The notes: generated by a model not told the origin, from the sequence alone. 64,000 bases of DNA from JALORV01 sp963766365 (GCA_963766365.1 CAVXZK010000009.1:1-64000); one strand, 5' to 3'; shown: positions 33,304 to 43,914, counted from the first letter of the stretch. Program-made: numbers and translations.

Positions 33304-35859
33304 ATGAACGACGTCGGTCTCCAGCAGCGGGATCGCCTGCGACTGGAGCGTGATGCCCTTGTCGCACGCTTTGAGGCCGGCGGACCCGTGGAAGGGTTGC
33401 TCAAGGGCCTCGCCCGTTCGACGGACGGCTTGCTGCGCGAGCTGGCTCAGAGCACGGGCCTCGAGCAGCATGCCGCGCTGGTCGCCGTCGGCGGCTATGG
33501 CCGGGGTGAGCTTTTCCCGCATTCCGATGTCGACGTCCTGATCCTGCTAGAGCACGAACCCGACGCGGCCGAACGCGCGACGATCGAACGGCTCGTCGGA
33601 CTGCTGTGGGACTTCGGGTTCGTTCTGGGCCACAGCGTCCGCACGGTCGATGAGTGCCAGGCCGAGGCGCGGGCTGACGTTACCGTGCTGACCTCGCTGC
33701 TCGAGGCGCGCCGCATCACCGGCCAGAAGCGGCTGTTCCAGCGCTTTCAGAGCGCGATCAGCGAAACACTCGATCGCAACGCCTACTTCCGCGCAAAGGT
33801 GCTCGAGCAGCGGCAGCGTTACATCAAGTACAACGAGTCGCCATACAGTCTCGAGCCGAACGTGAAGGAAAGCCCGGGCGGACTGCGTGACCTGCATGTG
33901 CTGCTGTGGCTCGCCCGCGCCAGCGGCTACGGCACGCGCTGGGCGGAGCTTGCGCGCAACGGGCTCATCACGGCGGAGGAAGCGGGTCTGATCCGCCGCA
34001 GCGAACGCCGCATCAAGGAAATCCGCGCCTGGCTGCACCTCGTGACCGGCCGGCGCGAGGACCGGCTGGTGTTCGATGTGCAGCAGGCCGTGGCCGAGCG
34101 CGCCGGTTACCACGCCACCTCCGCACGCCGCGCAAGCGAAGTGCTGATGCAGCGCTACTACTGGTCCGCCAAGGCGGTCACCCAGATGAACACCATCGTG
34201 CTGCAGAACATCGAACTGCGGCTGTTTCACCCGGCCGACGAGCCGGCATTACCGCTCGACGAGACCTTCGTCACCCGCAGCGAGTTGCTCGACCTGCGCG
34301 TCCCCGATGCCCTCGACGGCGACCCGAACGGCATCCTGCGGGCGTTCCTCCTGATGGCGCAGCACCAGGAACTGCGCGGCATGTCGGCGCCGCTGATGCG
34401 CGCGCTGTGGCACGCGCGCGTCCGCATCGATCCGCGCTACCGGCGGGATCCGCGCAACCGCGCGACATTCATGGCCATTTTGCAGCAGCCCAAAGGCGTG
34501 CTGCACGAACTGCGCCGCATGAACCAGCTCTCGGTACTGGGGCGCTACCTGCCCGTGTTCCGCCGCATCGTCGGCCAGATGCAGCACGACCTCTTCCACG
34601 TCTACACCGTGGACCAGCACATCCTGCAGGTGCTGCGAAATCTGCGACGCTTTACCCTCGCTGAGCACGCACACGAATATCCGCTGTGCAGCCAGCTGAT
34701 CACCGACTTCGATCAGCCCTGGCTGCTGTACATCGCAGCGCTGTTCCACGACATCGCCAAGGGGCGCGGCGGCGATCACAGCACACTGGGCGCGCGTGAC
34801 GCCCGGCGCTTCTGCCGTGAGCACGGTCTCTCCGCGGAGGAGACGGCGCTGGTCACGTTCCTCGTGGTGCACCATCTGTCGATGTCGCAGGTCGCCCAGA
34901 AGCAGGACCTGGCCGACGAGGCGGTGATCCAGCGCTTTGCCGCCCTGGTGAAGACCGAGCGCCGCCTGATCGCGCTCTACCTGCTGACCGTGGCCGACAT
35001 CCGCGGCACCAGCCCGAAGGTCTGGAATGCCTGGAAAGGCAAACTGCTCGAGGATCTATTCCGTTCGACGCGCCGCCTGCTCGGTGGCGGCAGCGTGTCG
35101 TCGACGGCAGTGCTCGAAGGACGCAAGGAGGAGGCACTGCGCATCCTGCGGCTCTACGGGCTGTCCGACAGCGCACGCGAGGGGCTGTGGGAGCAGCTCG
35201 ACGTCGTCTACTTTCTGCGGCACAGCGCGCAGGACATCGCCTGGCATACGCGATCGCTGTTCTCGAGGGTGCGCACCGAGAAGCCGGTCGTGCGCGCGCG
35301 GCTCGCGCGCATAGGCGAAGGCGCGGAAGTGCTGATCTACGTGCAGGACCAGAAGGACCTCTTTGCCCGCGTGTGCGGCTATTTCGATAGCCGAAACCTC
35401 AGCATTCTCGATGCACGCATCCACACTACGCGACACGGTTACGCGCTCGACACCTTCCTCGTCACCGACAACGGCCACACGCCGCACTACCGCGAACTGC
35501 TGGCACAGGTGGAACATGAACTGGCCGAATGGATCGCGAAGCGCCACGAACTGCCGCTACCGGTGAAGGGACGGATGTCACGCCAGTCGCGCCATTTCCC
35601 GGTCACTCCGGAAGTGCGCCTGGTGCCGGACGAGCGCGGCTCGCGCTACCTGCTGTCCGTGACGGCCACCGACCGGCTGGGACTGCTGTACTCGATAGCG
35701 CGCGTCCTGACGCAGCACAACCTCAACGTGCACACGGCCAAGGTGCTGACGCTCGGTGAACGTGCCGAAGACATCTTTCTGGTGTCAGGCGCGGAACTCG
35801 GGCAGGAGCGCAACCAGCTCGAGATCGAACAGGACCTGCTGCTGGCGCTCGCGCCCTAG
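33304..35859 (+). CDS. glnD: bifunctional uridylyltransferase/uridylyl-removing enzyme GlnD
   Basis: 851 aa. It senses glutamine and adds or removes UMP on PII proteins. Domain order: nucleotidyltransferase (GGYGRGELFPHSDVDVLIL, about 60-80), NTase substrate domain, HD hydrolase (ALFHDIAKGRGGDHS, about 478-492), and two C-terminal ACT domains (RVCGYFDSRNLSILDARIHT; SVTATDRLGLLYSIARVL) that bind glutamine. It starts 4 nt after the map stop and converges with def; no Shine-Dalgarno is obvious, so reinitiation after map is likely. Confidence 0.96.
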   Translation: MNDVGLQQRDRLRLERDALVARFEAGGPVEGLLKGLARSTDGLLRELAQSTGLEQHAALVAVGGYGRGELFPHSDVDVLILLEHEPDAAERATIERLVGLLWDFGFVLGHSVRTVDECQAEARADVTVLTSLLEARRITGQKRLFQRFQSAISETLDRNAYFRAKVLEQRQRYIKYNESPYSLEPNVKESPGGLRDLHVLLWLARASGYGTRWAELARNGLITAEEAGLIRRSERRIKEIRAWLHLVTGRREDRLVFDVQQAVAERAGYHATSARRASEVLMQRYYWSAKAVTQMNTIVLQNIELRLFHPADEPALPLDETFVTRSELLDLRVPDALDGDPNGILRAFLLMAQHQELRGMSAPLMRALWHARVRIDPRYRRDPRNRATFMAILQQPKGVLHELRRMNQLSVLGRYLPVFRRIVGQMQHDLFHVYTVDQHILQVLRNLRRFTLAEHAHEYPLCSQLITDFDQPWLLYIAALFHDIAKGRGGDHSTLGARDARRFCREHGLSAEETALVTFLVVHHLSMSQVAQKQDLADEAVIQRFAALVKTERRLIALYLLTVADIRGTSPKVWNAWKGKLLEDLFRSTRRLLGGGSVSSTAVLEGRKEEALRILRLYGLSDSAREGLWEQLDVVYFLRHSAQDIAWHTRSLFSRVRTEKPVVRARLARIGEGAEVLIYVQDQKDLFARVCGYFDSRNLSILDARIHTTRHGYALDTFLVTDNGHTPHYRELLAQVEHELAEWIAKRHELPLPVKGRMSRQSRHFPVTPEVRLVPDERGSRYLLSVTATDRLGLLYSIARVLTQHNLNVHTAKVLTLGERAEDIFLVSGAELGQERNQLEIEQDLLLALAP

Positions 35860-35863
35860 GCGG

Positions 35864-36409
35864 TCAGTCGTCCGGCTGCTCCGCCATTTCCGGGAACAGC
35901 ACGTCGGTAAAGCCGAAGCGCGAGAAGTCGCGCACCCGCATCGGGTACAGCACACCATCCAGGTGATCGCATTCGTGCTGCACCACGCGAGCGTGAAAGC
36001 CTTCGGCGACGCGCTCGACCGGACGCCCCTCGAGATCGAAGCCGCGGTAGCGCAGGCGGCTGTAGCGCTCCACGACACCGCGCAGGCCGGGCACCGACAG
36101 ACAGCCCTCCCATCCTTCCTCGGTCGCGTCGTCCAGCGGCTCGAGCTCCGGATTCAGCAGGATCGTCTGCGGCACGGGATCTGCATCAGGATAGCGCGGG
36201 TTGCGCAAGGTTGGGTCGGCGTAGCCGAAGATGACAACGCGCAGCAGCACACCGATCTGCGGCGCCGCGAGCCCCGCGCCGTTGGCCGCGTGCATCGTGT
36301 CGAACATGTCGGCGACGAGGGTGCGCAACTCCGGGGTTGCGAAATCGCGTACCGGCTCGGAGGGGCGCAGCAGCCGCGGGTCCCCCATGCGCAGGATCTC
36401 GCGGATCAC
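35864..36409 (-). CDS. def: peptide deformylase
   Basis: 181 aa Fe/Zn enzyme that removes the formyl group from new proteins. The three motifs are intact: GAGLAAPQIG, EGCLSVPG (metal Cys) and QHECDHLDG (two metal His and the catalytic Glu). Its start overlaps the upstream phosphorylase stop by 4 nt, so it is cotranscribed with it rather than with fmt, the more familiar partner. Confidence 0.96.
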   Translation of the reverse strand: MIREILRMGDPRLLRPSEPVRDFATPELRTLVADMFDTMHAANGAGLAAPQIGVLLRVVIFGYADPTLRNPRYPDADPVPQTILLNPELEPLDDATEEGWEGCLSVPGLRGVVERYSRLRYRGFDLEGRPVERVAEGFHARVVQHECDHLDGVLYPMRVRDFSRFGFTDVLFPEMAEQPDD

Positions 36410-37149
36410 GACGCTGCTTCGAAGAAACTGTTCACGATGCGGACCGCGCGCGTCATTGTCTCGCGCATGACTTCCTCGAGTTCCTCGAGCTTGATTTCAT
36501 GCTTGCTGTCGCCACGCCCCGCTGCGTGATTGACCACCACGCCAAGCGTCGCGTACGCAAGCTCGGCCTCCCGCGCCAAGACCGCCTCCGGCATGCCCGT
36601 CATGCCGACCATGTCACCGCCATCCCGTGCAATGCGCTCGATCTCCGCGGCGGTTTCGAGCCGCGGACCCTGCGTGCACGCATAGACGCCGCCATCGATG
36701 ACGGCTTCGCCGCACGCAGCGGCGGCCGCCAGCAGACGCTGTCGCAGCGCCGGCGTGTACGGCTCGGTGAAGTCGACATGGATTACGGGCATCTCCGAAC
36801 CCTCGAAGAACGTCGCCTTGCGACTGTGCGAGTAATCGATGATCTGGTCGGGGACAACCAGCGTCCCGGGGCCTATGTCGCTGCGTATGCCGCCGACGGT
36901 CGCCACCGACACCACGCCCTCGACCTTCAGTTCCCGCAATGCCCAGAGATTGGCGCGGTAGTTGATTTCGTGCGGAGCGAGCGTGTGACCGTACCCGTGG
37001 CGCGCGAGGAACACCACCTCGGCACCGGCAACCCGGCCAAACGTCAGTGCGCCCGAGGGCTCGCCGTACGGCGTGCGCATCACCTGCCGTCGCGGCGCTT
37101 CCAGCGTCGACAGCTTGGCCAGTCCACTTCCCCCAATGATCGCGAACAT
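36406..37149 (-). CDS. S-methyl-5'-thioinosine/thioadenosine phosphorylase (MtnP family)
   Basis: 247 aa nucleoside phosphorylase of the MTAP/PNP trimeric class. Phosphate site GGSGL at the N-terminus and ARHGYGHTLAPHEINYRANLWAL; ribose and base region CTQGPRLETAAEI and MVGMTGMPEAVLARE. This short form resembles the Pseudomonas MTI phosphorylase, which acts after MTA deamination; plain MTA phosphorylase is the alternative. Salvages the by-product of polyamine and homoserine lactone synthesis. Shares overlaps with ligA (1 nt) and def (4 nt). Confidence 0.85.
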   Translation of the reverse strand: MFAIIGGSGLAKLSTLEAPRRQVMRTPYGEPSGALTFGRVAGAEVVFLARHGYGHTLAPHEINYRANLWALRELKVEGVVSVATVGGIRSDIGPGTLVVPDQIIDYSHSRKATFFEGSEMPVIHVDFTEPYTPALRQRLLAAAAACGEAVIDGGVYACTQGPRLETAAEIERIARDGGDMVGMTGMPEAVLAREAELAYATLGVVVNHAAGRGDSKHEIKLEELEEVMRETMTRAVRIVNSFFEAAS

Positions 37150-39185
37150 CAGTTTTCCAGCATGGATTTCAGTTGCGCCTCGTCGATGACCGGCACGCCC
37201 AGTTCCCGGGCCTTGTCGAGCTTGCTGCCGGCTTCATCCCCGGCGACGACGTAGTCGGTCTTCTTTGAAACCGATCCGGACACTTTGCCACCCGCTGCTT
37301 CGATCCGCTCCCGCGCCTCATCGCGCGTCCAGTGCGGCAGCGTACCCGTCAACACGACGGTCTTGCCAGCCAGGGCCCCGACGGCGCGGTGCCGCCGCTT
37401 GCCCTCGGGCCAATGCACGCCGGCCGCGCGCAATTGCTCGACCACTTCGCGGTTATGCGGCTCGGCGAAGAAGCGCACGATCGACGCGGCCACTACCGGC
37501 CCAACATCCGGCACCTGCAGCAGTTCGTCCTCCGAAGCCTCCATGACCGCCTCGAGCGAGCCGAAGTGGCGTGCCAGGTCCCGCGCAGTCGATTCACCGA
37601 CATGGCGAATGCCCAGCGCGTAAATGAAGCGCTCCAGAGTCGTGCTGCGTGCCCGTTCGAGCGAGGCCACCAGATTGGCCGCGGACTTCTCCGCCATGCG
37701 CTCGAGTGCGGCGATCGTCCCGAGCCCCAGCTTGAAAAGATCGGCGGGCGTGCGAACCAGGCCTTCGTCGACCAGTTGCTCCACGAGCTTGTCCCCCAGT
37801 CCCTCAACGTCCAGCGCGCGACGGCCGGCAAAGTGCAGCAGCGCCTGCTTGCGCTGCGCCGGGCAGACCAGGCCGCCGGTGCAGCGCAGGTCCTTCTCGC
37901 CCTCCTCGCGCGCGACATGGGAGCCGCACACCGGGCAGGCGGTCGGCATTGCAAAGACACGGGCGCCCTTCGGTCGCCGGTCCGGCAGCACCGAGACCAC
38001 CTGCGGGATGACGTCGCCGGCGCGACGCACGATCACCGTGTCGCCGATCATCAGGCCCAGGCTGCGGATGTAGTCCTCGTTATGCAGCGTCGCATTGCTG
38101 ACGGTCACCCCGCCGACGAATACCGGCGCCAGGCGGGCCACCGGAGTGATCTTCCCGGTGCGTCCGACCTGGACATCGATGCCGGTCACCTGTGTCAGCT
38201 CCTCCTGTGCCGGGTACTTGTGCGCCACCGCCCAGCGCGGCTCACGCGAGACGAAACCGAGTTCGCGCTGCAGTTCCAGCCGGTTCACCTTGTAGACGAC
38301 GCCGTCGATGTCGAACGGCAGCCGGTCGCGCTGGGCGGCAACCTCCGCGTGAAAGGCCACCAGATCCTCGGCGCCACGCGCGACGCGACGCTGCTCCGCG
38401 ACCGGGACACCCATGGCGGCGAGCGCGTCGAGGAGGCCGCTGTGCGTCGGCGGCACCTGCCAGCCTATGACCTCTCCGAGGCCGTAGGCGTAGAAGGAAA
38501 GGGGTCGGCTCGCGGTCGCCTTGGCATCCAGTTGCCGCAGGAAGCCCGCGGCCGCATTGCGCGGATTGACGAAGACCTTGTGGCCCGCCTCGCGCTGCCG
38601 CTCGTTGATCAGTTCGAATTCCTTCCGCCGCAGGAACACTTCCCCGCGCACCTCGATCACCGCCGCGTGTGACCCGCCCAGTCGCAGCGGAACCGCACGA
38701 ATGGTGCGCGCATTGGGCGTGACGTCCTCGCCCTCCTCGCCGTCGCCCCGGGTCGCAGCGCGGACCAGGATCCCGTGCTCGTAGCGCAGATTGATGGCCA
38801 GGCCATCGAACTTCAGCTCGGCGGAATATTCGACCGGCGGATCCGCGTCGTTCAGCCGCAGTTCGCGCCGCACTCGCGCGTCGAAGGCGCGAGCGCCATC
38901 GGGGCCAGCGTCGGTCTCGGTGCGTATCGACAGCATCGGCACCGCGTGACGCACCTTCTGCAGGTCGGAACGCACCGCACCGCCGACGCGCTGCGTCGGC
39001 GAATCGGCGGTGACCAGGTCAGGGTGCGCCTGCTCGAGCGCCTGCAACTCGCGGAACGTGCGGTCGTATTCCGCGTCGGGCAGGCTCGGGGCCGCGAGGA
39101 CGTAGTACTCGTAATCGGCGCGCGCGATCGCTTCGCGCAGCTGCTGCGCCCGCGCCTTTGCTGAAGGATGCCGTGCCGCACTCAT
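37149..39185 (-). CDS. ligA: NAD+-dependent DNA ligase
   Basis: 678 aa. It seals nicks during replication and repair. Ia domain at the N-terminus (YEYYVLAAPSLPDAEYDRTF), adenylation lysine K125 in AELKFDGLAINL (the more usual form is KLDG), OB fold, four-Cys zinc finger (CPVCG ... C ... C in the VCPAQ segment), helix-hairpin-helix repeats and a C-terminal BRCT domain (GKTVVLTGTLPHWTRDEARERIE). Downstream of zipA-like and smc, a conserved trio. Confidence 0.96.
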   Translation of the reverse strand: MSAARHPSAKARAQQLREAIARADYEYYVLAAPSLPDAEYDRTFRELQALEQAHPDLVTADSPTQRVGGAVRSDLQKVRHAVPMLSIRTETDAGPDGARAFDARVRRELRLNDADPPVEYSAELKFDGLAINLRYEHGILVRAATRGDGEEGEDVTPNARTIRAVPLRLGGSHAAVIEVRGEVFLRRKEFELINERQREAGHKVFVNPRNAAAGFLRQLDAKATASRPLSFYAYGLGEVIGWQVPPTHSGLLDALAAMGVPVAEQRRVARGAEDLVAFHAEVAAQRDRLPFDIDGVVYKVNRLELQRELGFVSREPRWAVAHKYPAQEELTQVTGIDVQVGRTGKITPVARLAPVFVGGVTVSNATLHNEDYIRSLGLMIGDTVIVRRAGDVIPQVVSVLPDRRPKGARVFAMPTACPVCGSHVAREEGEKDLRCTGGLVCPAQRKQALLHFAGRRALDVEGLGDKLVEQLVDEGLVRTPADLFKLGLGTIAALERMAEKSAANLVASLERARSTTLERFIYALGIRHVGESTARDLARHFGSLEAVMEASEDELLQVPDVGPVVAASIVRFFAEPHNREVVEQLRAAGVHWPEGKRRHRAVGALAGKTVVLTGTLPHWTRDEARERIEAAGGKVSGSVSKKTDYVVAGDEAGSKLDKARELGVPVIDEAQLKSMLEN

Positions 39186-39250
39186 CCCGGTACCGGCAGC
39201 GCGACGTCATACTCAGTCATTGCGCGATGCTCTGCGGTCCGCTCGCTCGG

Positions 39251-40387
39251 CTAGGCCGCATAGAGGCGGCGCGCCCGTTCGGACCCTGCCGCGATGCCTT
39301 CAGCCTGCATCTGTTCGTAGAGCGTCGCCAGTTGGGCCGCCACCGCGAAGTGGCCGTCGCGCTGCACCGGACGGCCGTTGTCGTCGACGACACGGCCGCC
39401 CAGTCGCGCCGCCAGCTGTTCGGCGACCTGGAACTGCACTGTCAGCGGTGAACTGCCGGGCCGCGCCAGTGGCACGTCGATCGACACCGCCAGCCGCGGC
39501 GTGGGCAATGACGGTGCACTCAGAATCAGTTGCAGTTCGCCGGTCGCCTCACGCAGTTCCCAGCGACCGGTCCCGGCGGGCATGAAGCCAAGCGCAGCGG
39601 CCGCGGACTGAATGGCATCGGCGCTCCAGGGTTGCTCGCTGGCCTCGACCGTCAGCGTGATCTGCACATCGAAGCGGGCGCACAAGCGATCCAGTTCGGC
39701 GGCCTGCGTGACCAGCCGGGGCACATCGGGCGCGTCGAAGTCCGCGTCGACTGCCAGCGCAATCTGCTGAGTGGCAGCGATGAAGCGGGCGGCATCGATC
39801 TCGCCCAGCACGCCGTTGCGATGCGCCATCTGCACCGCCACCAGCAGTTCCGAATAGAACCCGAAGCGGTCCGGCGCCGTCCACTGCTGCGACTTGGCGT
39901 CCCAGACCGCGAGATGGGCCGGCAACGGCAACTGCAGTCGATCCAGCTGGCTGCGCGCATCGAGCGCCGTGACCCCGTCGACGGCGTGTGTGCAGCGCAG
40001 TTCCACGACGAAATCCAGCAGCGGATCCTCGGACCAACCGTCCGGAAGCGCGTACGCCGAAGGCTCGGCACGCTCGCCGGACGACTCGTCGTCGGGCGTT
40101 CCCGCGGGGGCCGACTCACCGGCGGACTCCGCCGGAAGGACATCGGGCTCGCCAGAGGCCGAAGCGTCCGGCGCACCGAGTGCCGTGTCGAGCCGGGGCT
40201 CGATGCGGCGCGCGACCGGCCTGGCCGCCGTGGCGGGCTTCAGCTCCGCCAGCGGATCACCGACCCCGCGGCGCAAGGCCGCATCGAGGCGCGCCAGCGC
40301 GCGCCGCTCCTGCCACCGGCTGTAGATCCAGATCGCCAGCAGCAGGACACCGGCGATTGCAAGCAGCGCCCAGTGCAGGTCGGTCAT
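39251..40387 (-). CDS. zipA: ZipA-like cell division protein
   Basis: 378 aa. A single N-terminal membrane helix (about 6-22) is followed by a basic patch, a long Pro/Ala/Glu-rich disordered linker (about 50-115) and a C-terminal domain (about 125-370) resembling the FtsZ-binding domain of ZipA, with LDARSQLDRLQLP and SIDVPLARPGSSPLTVQFQ. It would tether FtsZ to the membrane at midcell. The assignment rests on the architecture and its place between smc and ligA; sequence similarity to E. coli ZipA is modest. Confidence 0.75.
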   Translation of the reverse strand: MTDLHWALLAIAGVLLLAIWIYSRWQERRALARLDAALRRGVGDPLAELKPATAARPVARRIEPRLDTALGAPDASASGEPDVLPAESAGESAPAGTPDDESSGERAEPSAYALPDGWSEDPLLDFVVELRCTHAVDGVTALDARSQLDRLQLPLPAHLAVWDAKSQQWTAPDRFGFYSELLVAVQMAHRNGVLGEIDAARFIAATQQIALAVDADFDAPDVPRLVTQAAELDRLCARFDVQITLTVEASEQPWSADAIQSAAAALGFMPAGTGRWELREATGELQLILSAPSLPTPRLAVSIDVPLARPGSSPLTVQFQVAEQLAARLGGRVVDDNGRPVQRDGHFAVAAQLATLYEQMQAEGIAAGSERARRLYAA

Positions 40388-40392
40388 CGCGG

Positions 40393-43300
40393 CTACGCCG
40401 CCTCGGCCGTCAGCCGGACGGCGCCTTCGATGTCGACCGCGACGATGCGCGAGACGCCCTGCTCCTGCATGGTCACGCCGATCAGCTGCTGCGCCATTTC
40501 CATCGCGATCTTGTTGTGCGTGATGAACAGGAACTGCGTGTTGTCGGTCATCGATTCGACCAGCCGGCAGAAGCGGTCAGTATTGGCGTCGTCGAGCGGC
40601 GCGTCGACCTCATCAAGAAGGCAGAACGGCGCAGGGTTCAGTTTGAACAGCGCGAACACCAGCGCCGTTGCTGTCAGCGCCTTTTCGCCGCCCGACAGCA
40701 GATGGATCGTGCTGTTGCGCTTGCCGGGCGGCTGCGCCATCACCTGCACGCCCGCGTCGAGGATCTCCTCGCCGGTCATGATGAGTCGCGCCTCGCCACC
40801 GCCAAAAAGTTTCGGGAAGAGTTGCCCGAACTGCGTATTCACCTGGTCGAAGGTCTGCTGCAGCAACTCACGCGTCTCGCGATCGATCTTGCGGATCGCG
40901 TCCTCGAGTGTCGAGATGGCTGCCTTCAGGTCGGCCGACTGCGCATCGAGGTACGCCTTGCGCTCGCGCGACGTCGTGAGTTCCTCCAGTGCCGCGAGGT
41001 TGACCGCTCCCAGCGCCGCGATCTCCTCCGCAAGCCGTGTGATCTCGACCTGCAATGCCCCGGCCTTGATGCCCGCAGTCAGCTTCTCACCGAGCGCAAC
41101 CTCGTCGGCCTTGACCTCGGCGAGCTGCCCTGCCATCTGCTCCGCCGCGAGCCGAGCCGCCTGTTCCTTGAGCTGCAGTTCCGTGATCTTCTGCCGGCGG
41201 GGCTCGAGTTCACGCTCCAGCGTCAGGCGGCGCTCGTCGGTGGATCGCAGCTGCTGTCCCAGCTCTTCGAGCTTGCTGCGCGCCTGGCGCAGCGCCTCCT
41301 CGGCCGCCGCACGCTTGCCAATCCAGCCGTCCAGTCCGGAGCGCGCGGCGCCGTCGTCGAGCCGGCTCAACTCGGCGGTCGCCGCCGTCACATCCGCCTC
41401 CAGTCGCTCGGCATCGGCGGCGGCGACCTCAGCCGCGTGCGTGACGTCGCGCTCGCGTTCGCGGTTTGACGTCAGCGCAAACTCGACCTGCTGTAGCGCC
41501 GTCTCGAGCGCGCGTTGTTCGTCCCGAGCGGCCCGCAGCGCCTGGTCGGCCTGCTCGTAGCTCACCCGCGCGGTCTCGACCGCTTCCTGCTGTGTCGCCA
41601 GCTCGGAGTCGAGCTGCTGGAAACGGTTGTCCGCCTCATCGCGGCTGCCGCGCAGTTCGCGCTCGTGGGCTTCGATCTCGGCCAGTTCGGCTTCGATCTG
41701 CCCGCTGCGATGCTTCACGCGCTCGATCAGCTCACCGAGCCGGACGACCTCGAGTTGAGACGTGTGCAGCACGCCGCGCACGCGCTCGACTTCGCGCCGG
41801 CTCGCCACCAGCCGTTCCTGCGCCTCGCGCAGCGCCGATTCGGTCCGCGCCAGCGTGGCGGTACGCTCCTCGACGATCAGCCGCTGCGCGCGGATTTCCT
41901 TCTCCAGATTTTCGATCTCGAGGCGGCGTGCCAGCAGGCCGCTCTTCTCGTCGTCCGCCGCGTAGAAGCGCACGCCGTAGCGCGACACGATGTGCCCTTC
42001 GCGAACGACGAACTGCCCTCCGACAGGAAGCTGGTCCCGCGCGGCGAGCGCGCCCGCCAGGTCGGGGGCAACGAAGATATTCGCAAGCCAGTCCATGAGC
42101 ACGGCAGACAGCGCGGCATCGTGACCGCGCACGCGGTCCGACAGGCGGCCGAAGCCGGGCATATGACCGCCCTCGCGTGCGACCGCGCCGGTCGTCGAAT
42201 AAAACGCTACGCGCGCCGGCGGTTCGCTGGCGGCCAGGCCACCTACGGTATCCAGTCGCCCCACTTCGACGCTCTCGACGCGCTCGCGCAGCACGGCTTC
42301 GAAGGCATTCTCCCAGCCGTGTTCGACGTCCAGCTTGCGGAACAGGCGTGGCAGCGTGTCCAGCCCCTGCACCGCTAGCCACGGATCCAGCCGGGTATCC
42401 GCTTCGACACTCGCCTGCACCTGGCGCAGAGCAGCCAACCTGGCTTCGATACGCGTCAGATTGTCCTGCGCACTGGCACGCTGCTCGGACTGCTGCTGAC
42501 GATCGGCCGTGGCAACGCTGACCTGGGTTTCGGCAGTCGCCTGTGCCGTGGCGTGTTCGCCGATCTGTTCCTCGAGACGGGCGACCTCCTGCTGCAGCTG
42601 GGCGAGCCGCTCCTCGTCCGGCGACCCGATCGAGGCCCGCTCTTCCGCCAGCCGTTCGCGCCGCTGCTGCAGCACCGCGAGTTGCCGATCGATGTTGCGC
42701 TGTTCGACTCCGGCCGCATCAATGGCCTGCTCGGAAATCGCCGCCTGCGCCCGCGCCGCCGTCATCGCCTCGCGCGCCGCCTGGTAGGCGCCTTCGAGCG
42801 CCGGCAGCGTGCCTTCATGCTCGACGCACGCCAACCGGGACTGCGCCAGCCGCGTCGTTGCGTCTTCGATCGTCTGCAGCAAGCCGGCCGCACGCTCCAG
42901 CAGTTCAGTGCGCTCGTCCGAGCGACGGGCCCGCGTGACCTTCAGCGTCTCGATCTGCGACAGCAACCGGGTGCGGCCGTCGACGATCATGCGGATCTCG
43001 GACTCCAGCCGCGCCACTTCGGCGTTGACCTGCAGCAGCGCTCCCTGCGCCGCGTGCACTGAATCGCTGGCCGCATAGTGCGCGGTCCGTACGTCTTCGA
43101 GGGCACGCTCGGTCCCGCGCAGTTCGGCAACATGGCCCTCCAGCGCCGTGGTGCGCGCCTCGATGTCACGCGCCGCCTTGTCGCGCTCAGTCTCGGCCTC
43201 GCGCTTGCGCAGCAGCCACAGCATCTGCTGCTGCTCGTCGTGCGCGGTCTGCATGTCGCGATAGCGCGCCGCGACCTCAGCCTGCTGCTCCAGCCGCGCG

Positions 43301-43914
43301 ATCTGACTGTCCAGTTCGCGCACGATGTCTTCGACCCGTGTCAGGTTGTCGCGCGTGTCCGCAAGGCGGTTCTCGGTTTCGCGCCGACGTTCCTTGTATT
43401 TCGAGATGCCCGCCGCCTCCTCGAGGAAGATGCGCAGCTCCTCGGGGCGCGCCTCGACGATGCGCGAGATCATTCCCTGCCCGATGATCGCGTAGGCGCG
43501 CGGTCCCAGGCCGGTGCCCAGGAACATGTCGTGCACGTCGCGACGACGAACGTTCTGGTTGTTGATGTAGTAGCTCGAGGCGCCGTCGCGTGTCAGCACG
43601 CGCTTCACGGAAATCTCCGCATACTGGCCCCAGGCACCGCCGATTCGCCCGTCGCTGTTGTCGAAAACCAGCTCGACACTCGCCCGGCCCGCCGGCTTGC
43701 GGTTGACCGAGCCGTTGAAGATGACGTCCTGCATGGACTCGCCACGCAGCTCGGCCGCCTTGCTTTCGCCGAGCACCCAGCGCACGGCATCGATGACGTT
43801 GGACTTGCCGCAGCCGTTGGGGCCGACGACGCCGACGAGACTGCCGGGTACGTCGATCGGTGTCGGATCGATGAATGACTTGAACCCGGCGAGCTTGATC
43901 TGCCGTAGACGCAC
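40393..43914 (-). CDS. smc: chromosome segregation protein SMC
   Basis: 1173 aa. N-terminal ATPase half with Walker A GPNGCGKSN (31-39), long antiparallel coiled coils, a hinge domain in the middle (about 520-640, LPRLFRKLDVEHGWENAFEAVL), and the C-terminal half with signature LLSGGEKAL and Walker B PFCLLDEVDAPLDD. Bacterial condensin core that compacts and segregates chromosomes. The start is GTG 43914 (family N-terminus MRLRQIKLAGFKSF); the open frame reaches 62 codons further but lacks similarity. The last 5 nt before zipA are intergenic. Confidence 0.96.
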   Translation of the reverse strand: MRLRQIKLAGFKSFIDPTPIDVPGSLVGVVGPNGCGKSNVIDAVRWVLGESKAAELRGESMQDVIFNGSVNRKPAGRASVELVFDNSDGRIGGAWGQYAEISVKRVLTRDGASSYYINNQNVRRRDVHDMFLGTGLGPRAYAIIGQGMISRIVEARPEELRIFLEEAAGISKYKERRRETENRLADTRDNLTRVEDIVRELDSQIARLEQQAEVAARYRDMQTAHDEQQQMLWLLRKREAETERDKAARDIEARTTALEGHVAELRGTERALEDVRTAHYAASDSVHAAQGALLQVNAEVARLESEIRMIVDGRTRLLSQIETLKVTRARRSDERTELLERAAGLLQTIEDATTRLAQSRLACVEHEGTLPALEGAYQAAREAMTAARAQAAISEQAIDAAGVEQRNIDRQLAVLQQRRERLAEERASIGSPDEERLAQLQQEVARLEEQIGEHATAQATAETQVSVATADRQQQSEQRASAQDNLTRIEARLAALRQVQASVEADTRLDPWLAVQGLDTLPRLFRKLDVEHGWENAFEAVLRERVESVEVGRLDTVGGLAASEPPARVAFYSTTGAVAREGGHMPGFGRLSDRVRGHDAALSAVLMDWLANIFVAPDLAGALAARDQLPVGGQFVVREGHIVSRYGVRFYAADDEKSGLLARRLEIENLEKEIRAQRLIVEERTATLARTESALREAQERLVASRREVERVRGVLHTSQLEVVRLGELIERVKHRSGQIEAELAEIEAHERELRGSRDEADNRFQQLDSELATQQEAVETARVSYEQADQALRAARDEQRALETALQQVEFALTSNRERERDVTHAAEVAAADAERLEADVTAATAELSRLDDGAARSGLDGWIGKRAAAEEALRQARSKLEELGQQLRSTDERRLTLERELEPRRQKITELQLKEQAARLAAEQMAGQLAEVKADEVALGEKLTAGIKAGALQVEITRLAEEIAALGAVNLAALEELTTSRERKAYLDAQSADLKAAISTLEDAIRKIDRETRELLQQTFDQVNTQFGQLFPKLFGGGEARLIMTGEEILDAGVQVMAQPPGKRNSTIHLLSGGEKALTATALVFALFKLNPAPFCLLDEVDAPLDDANTDRFCRLVESMTDNTQFLFITHNKIAMEMAQQLIGVTMQEQGVSRIVAVDIEGAVRLTAEAA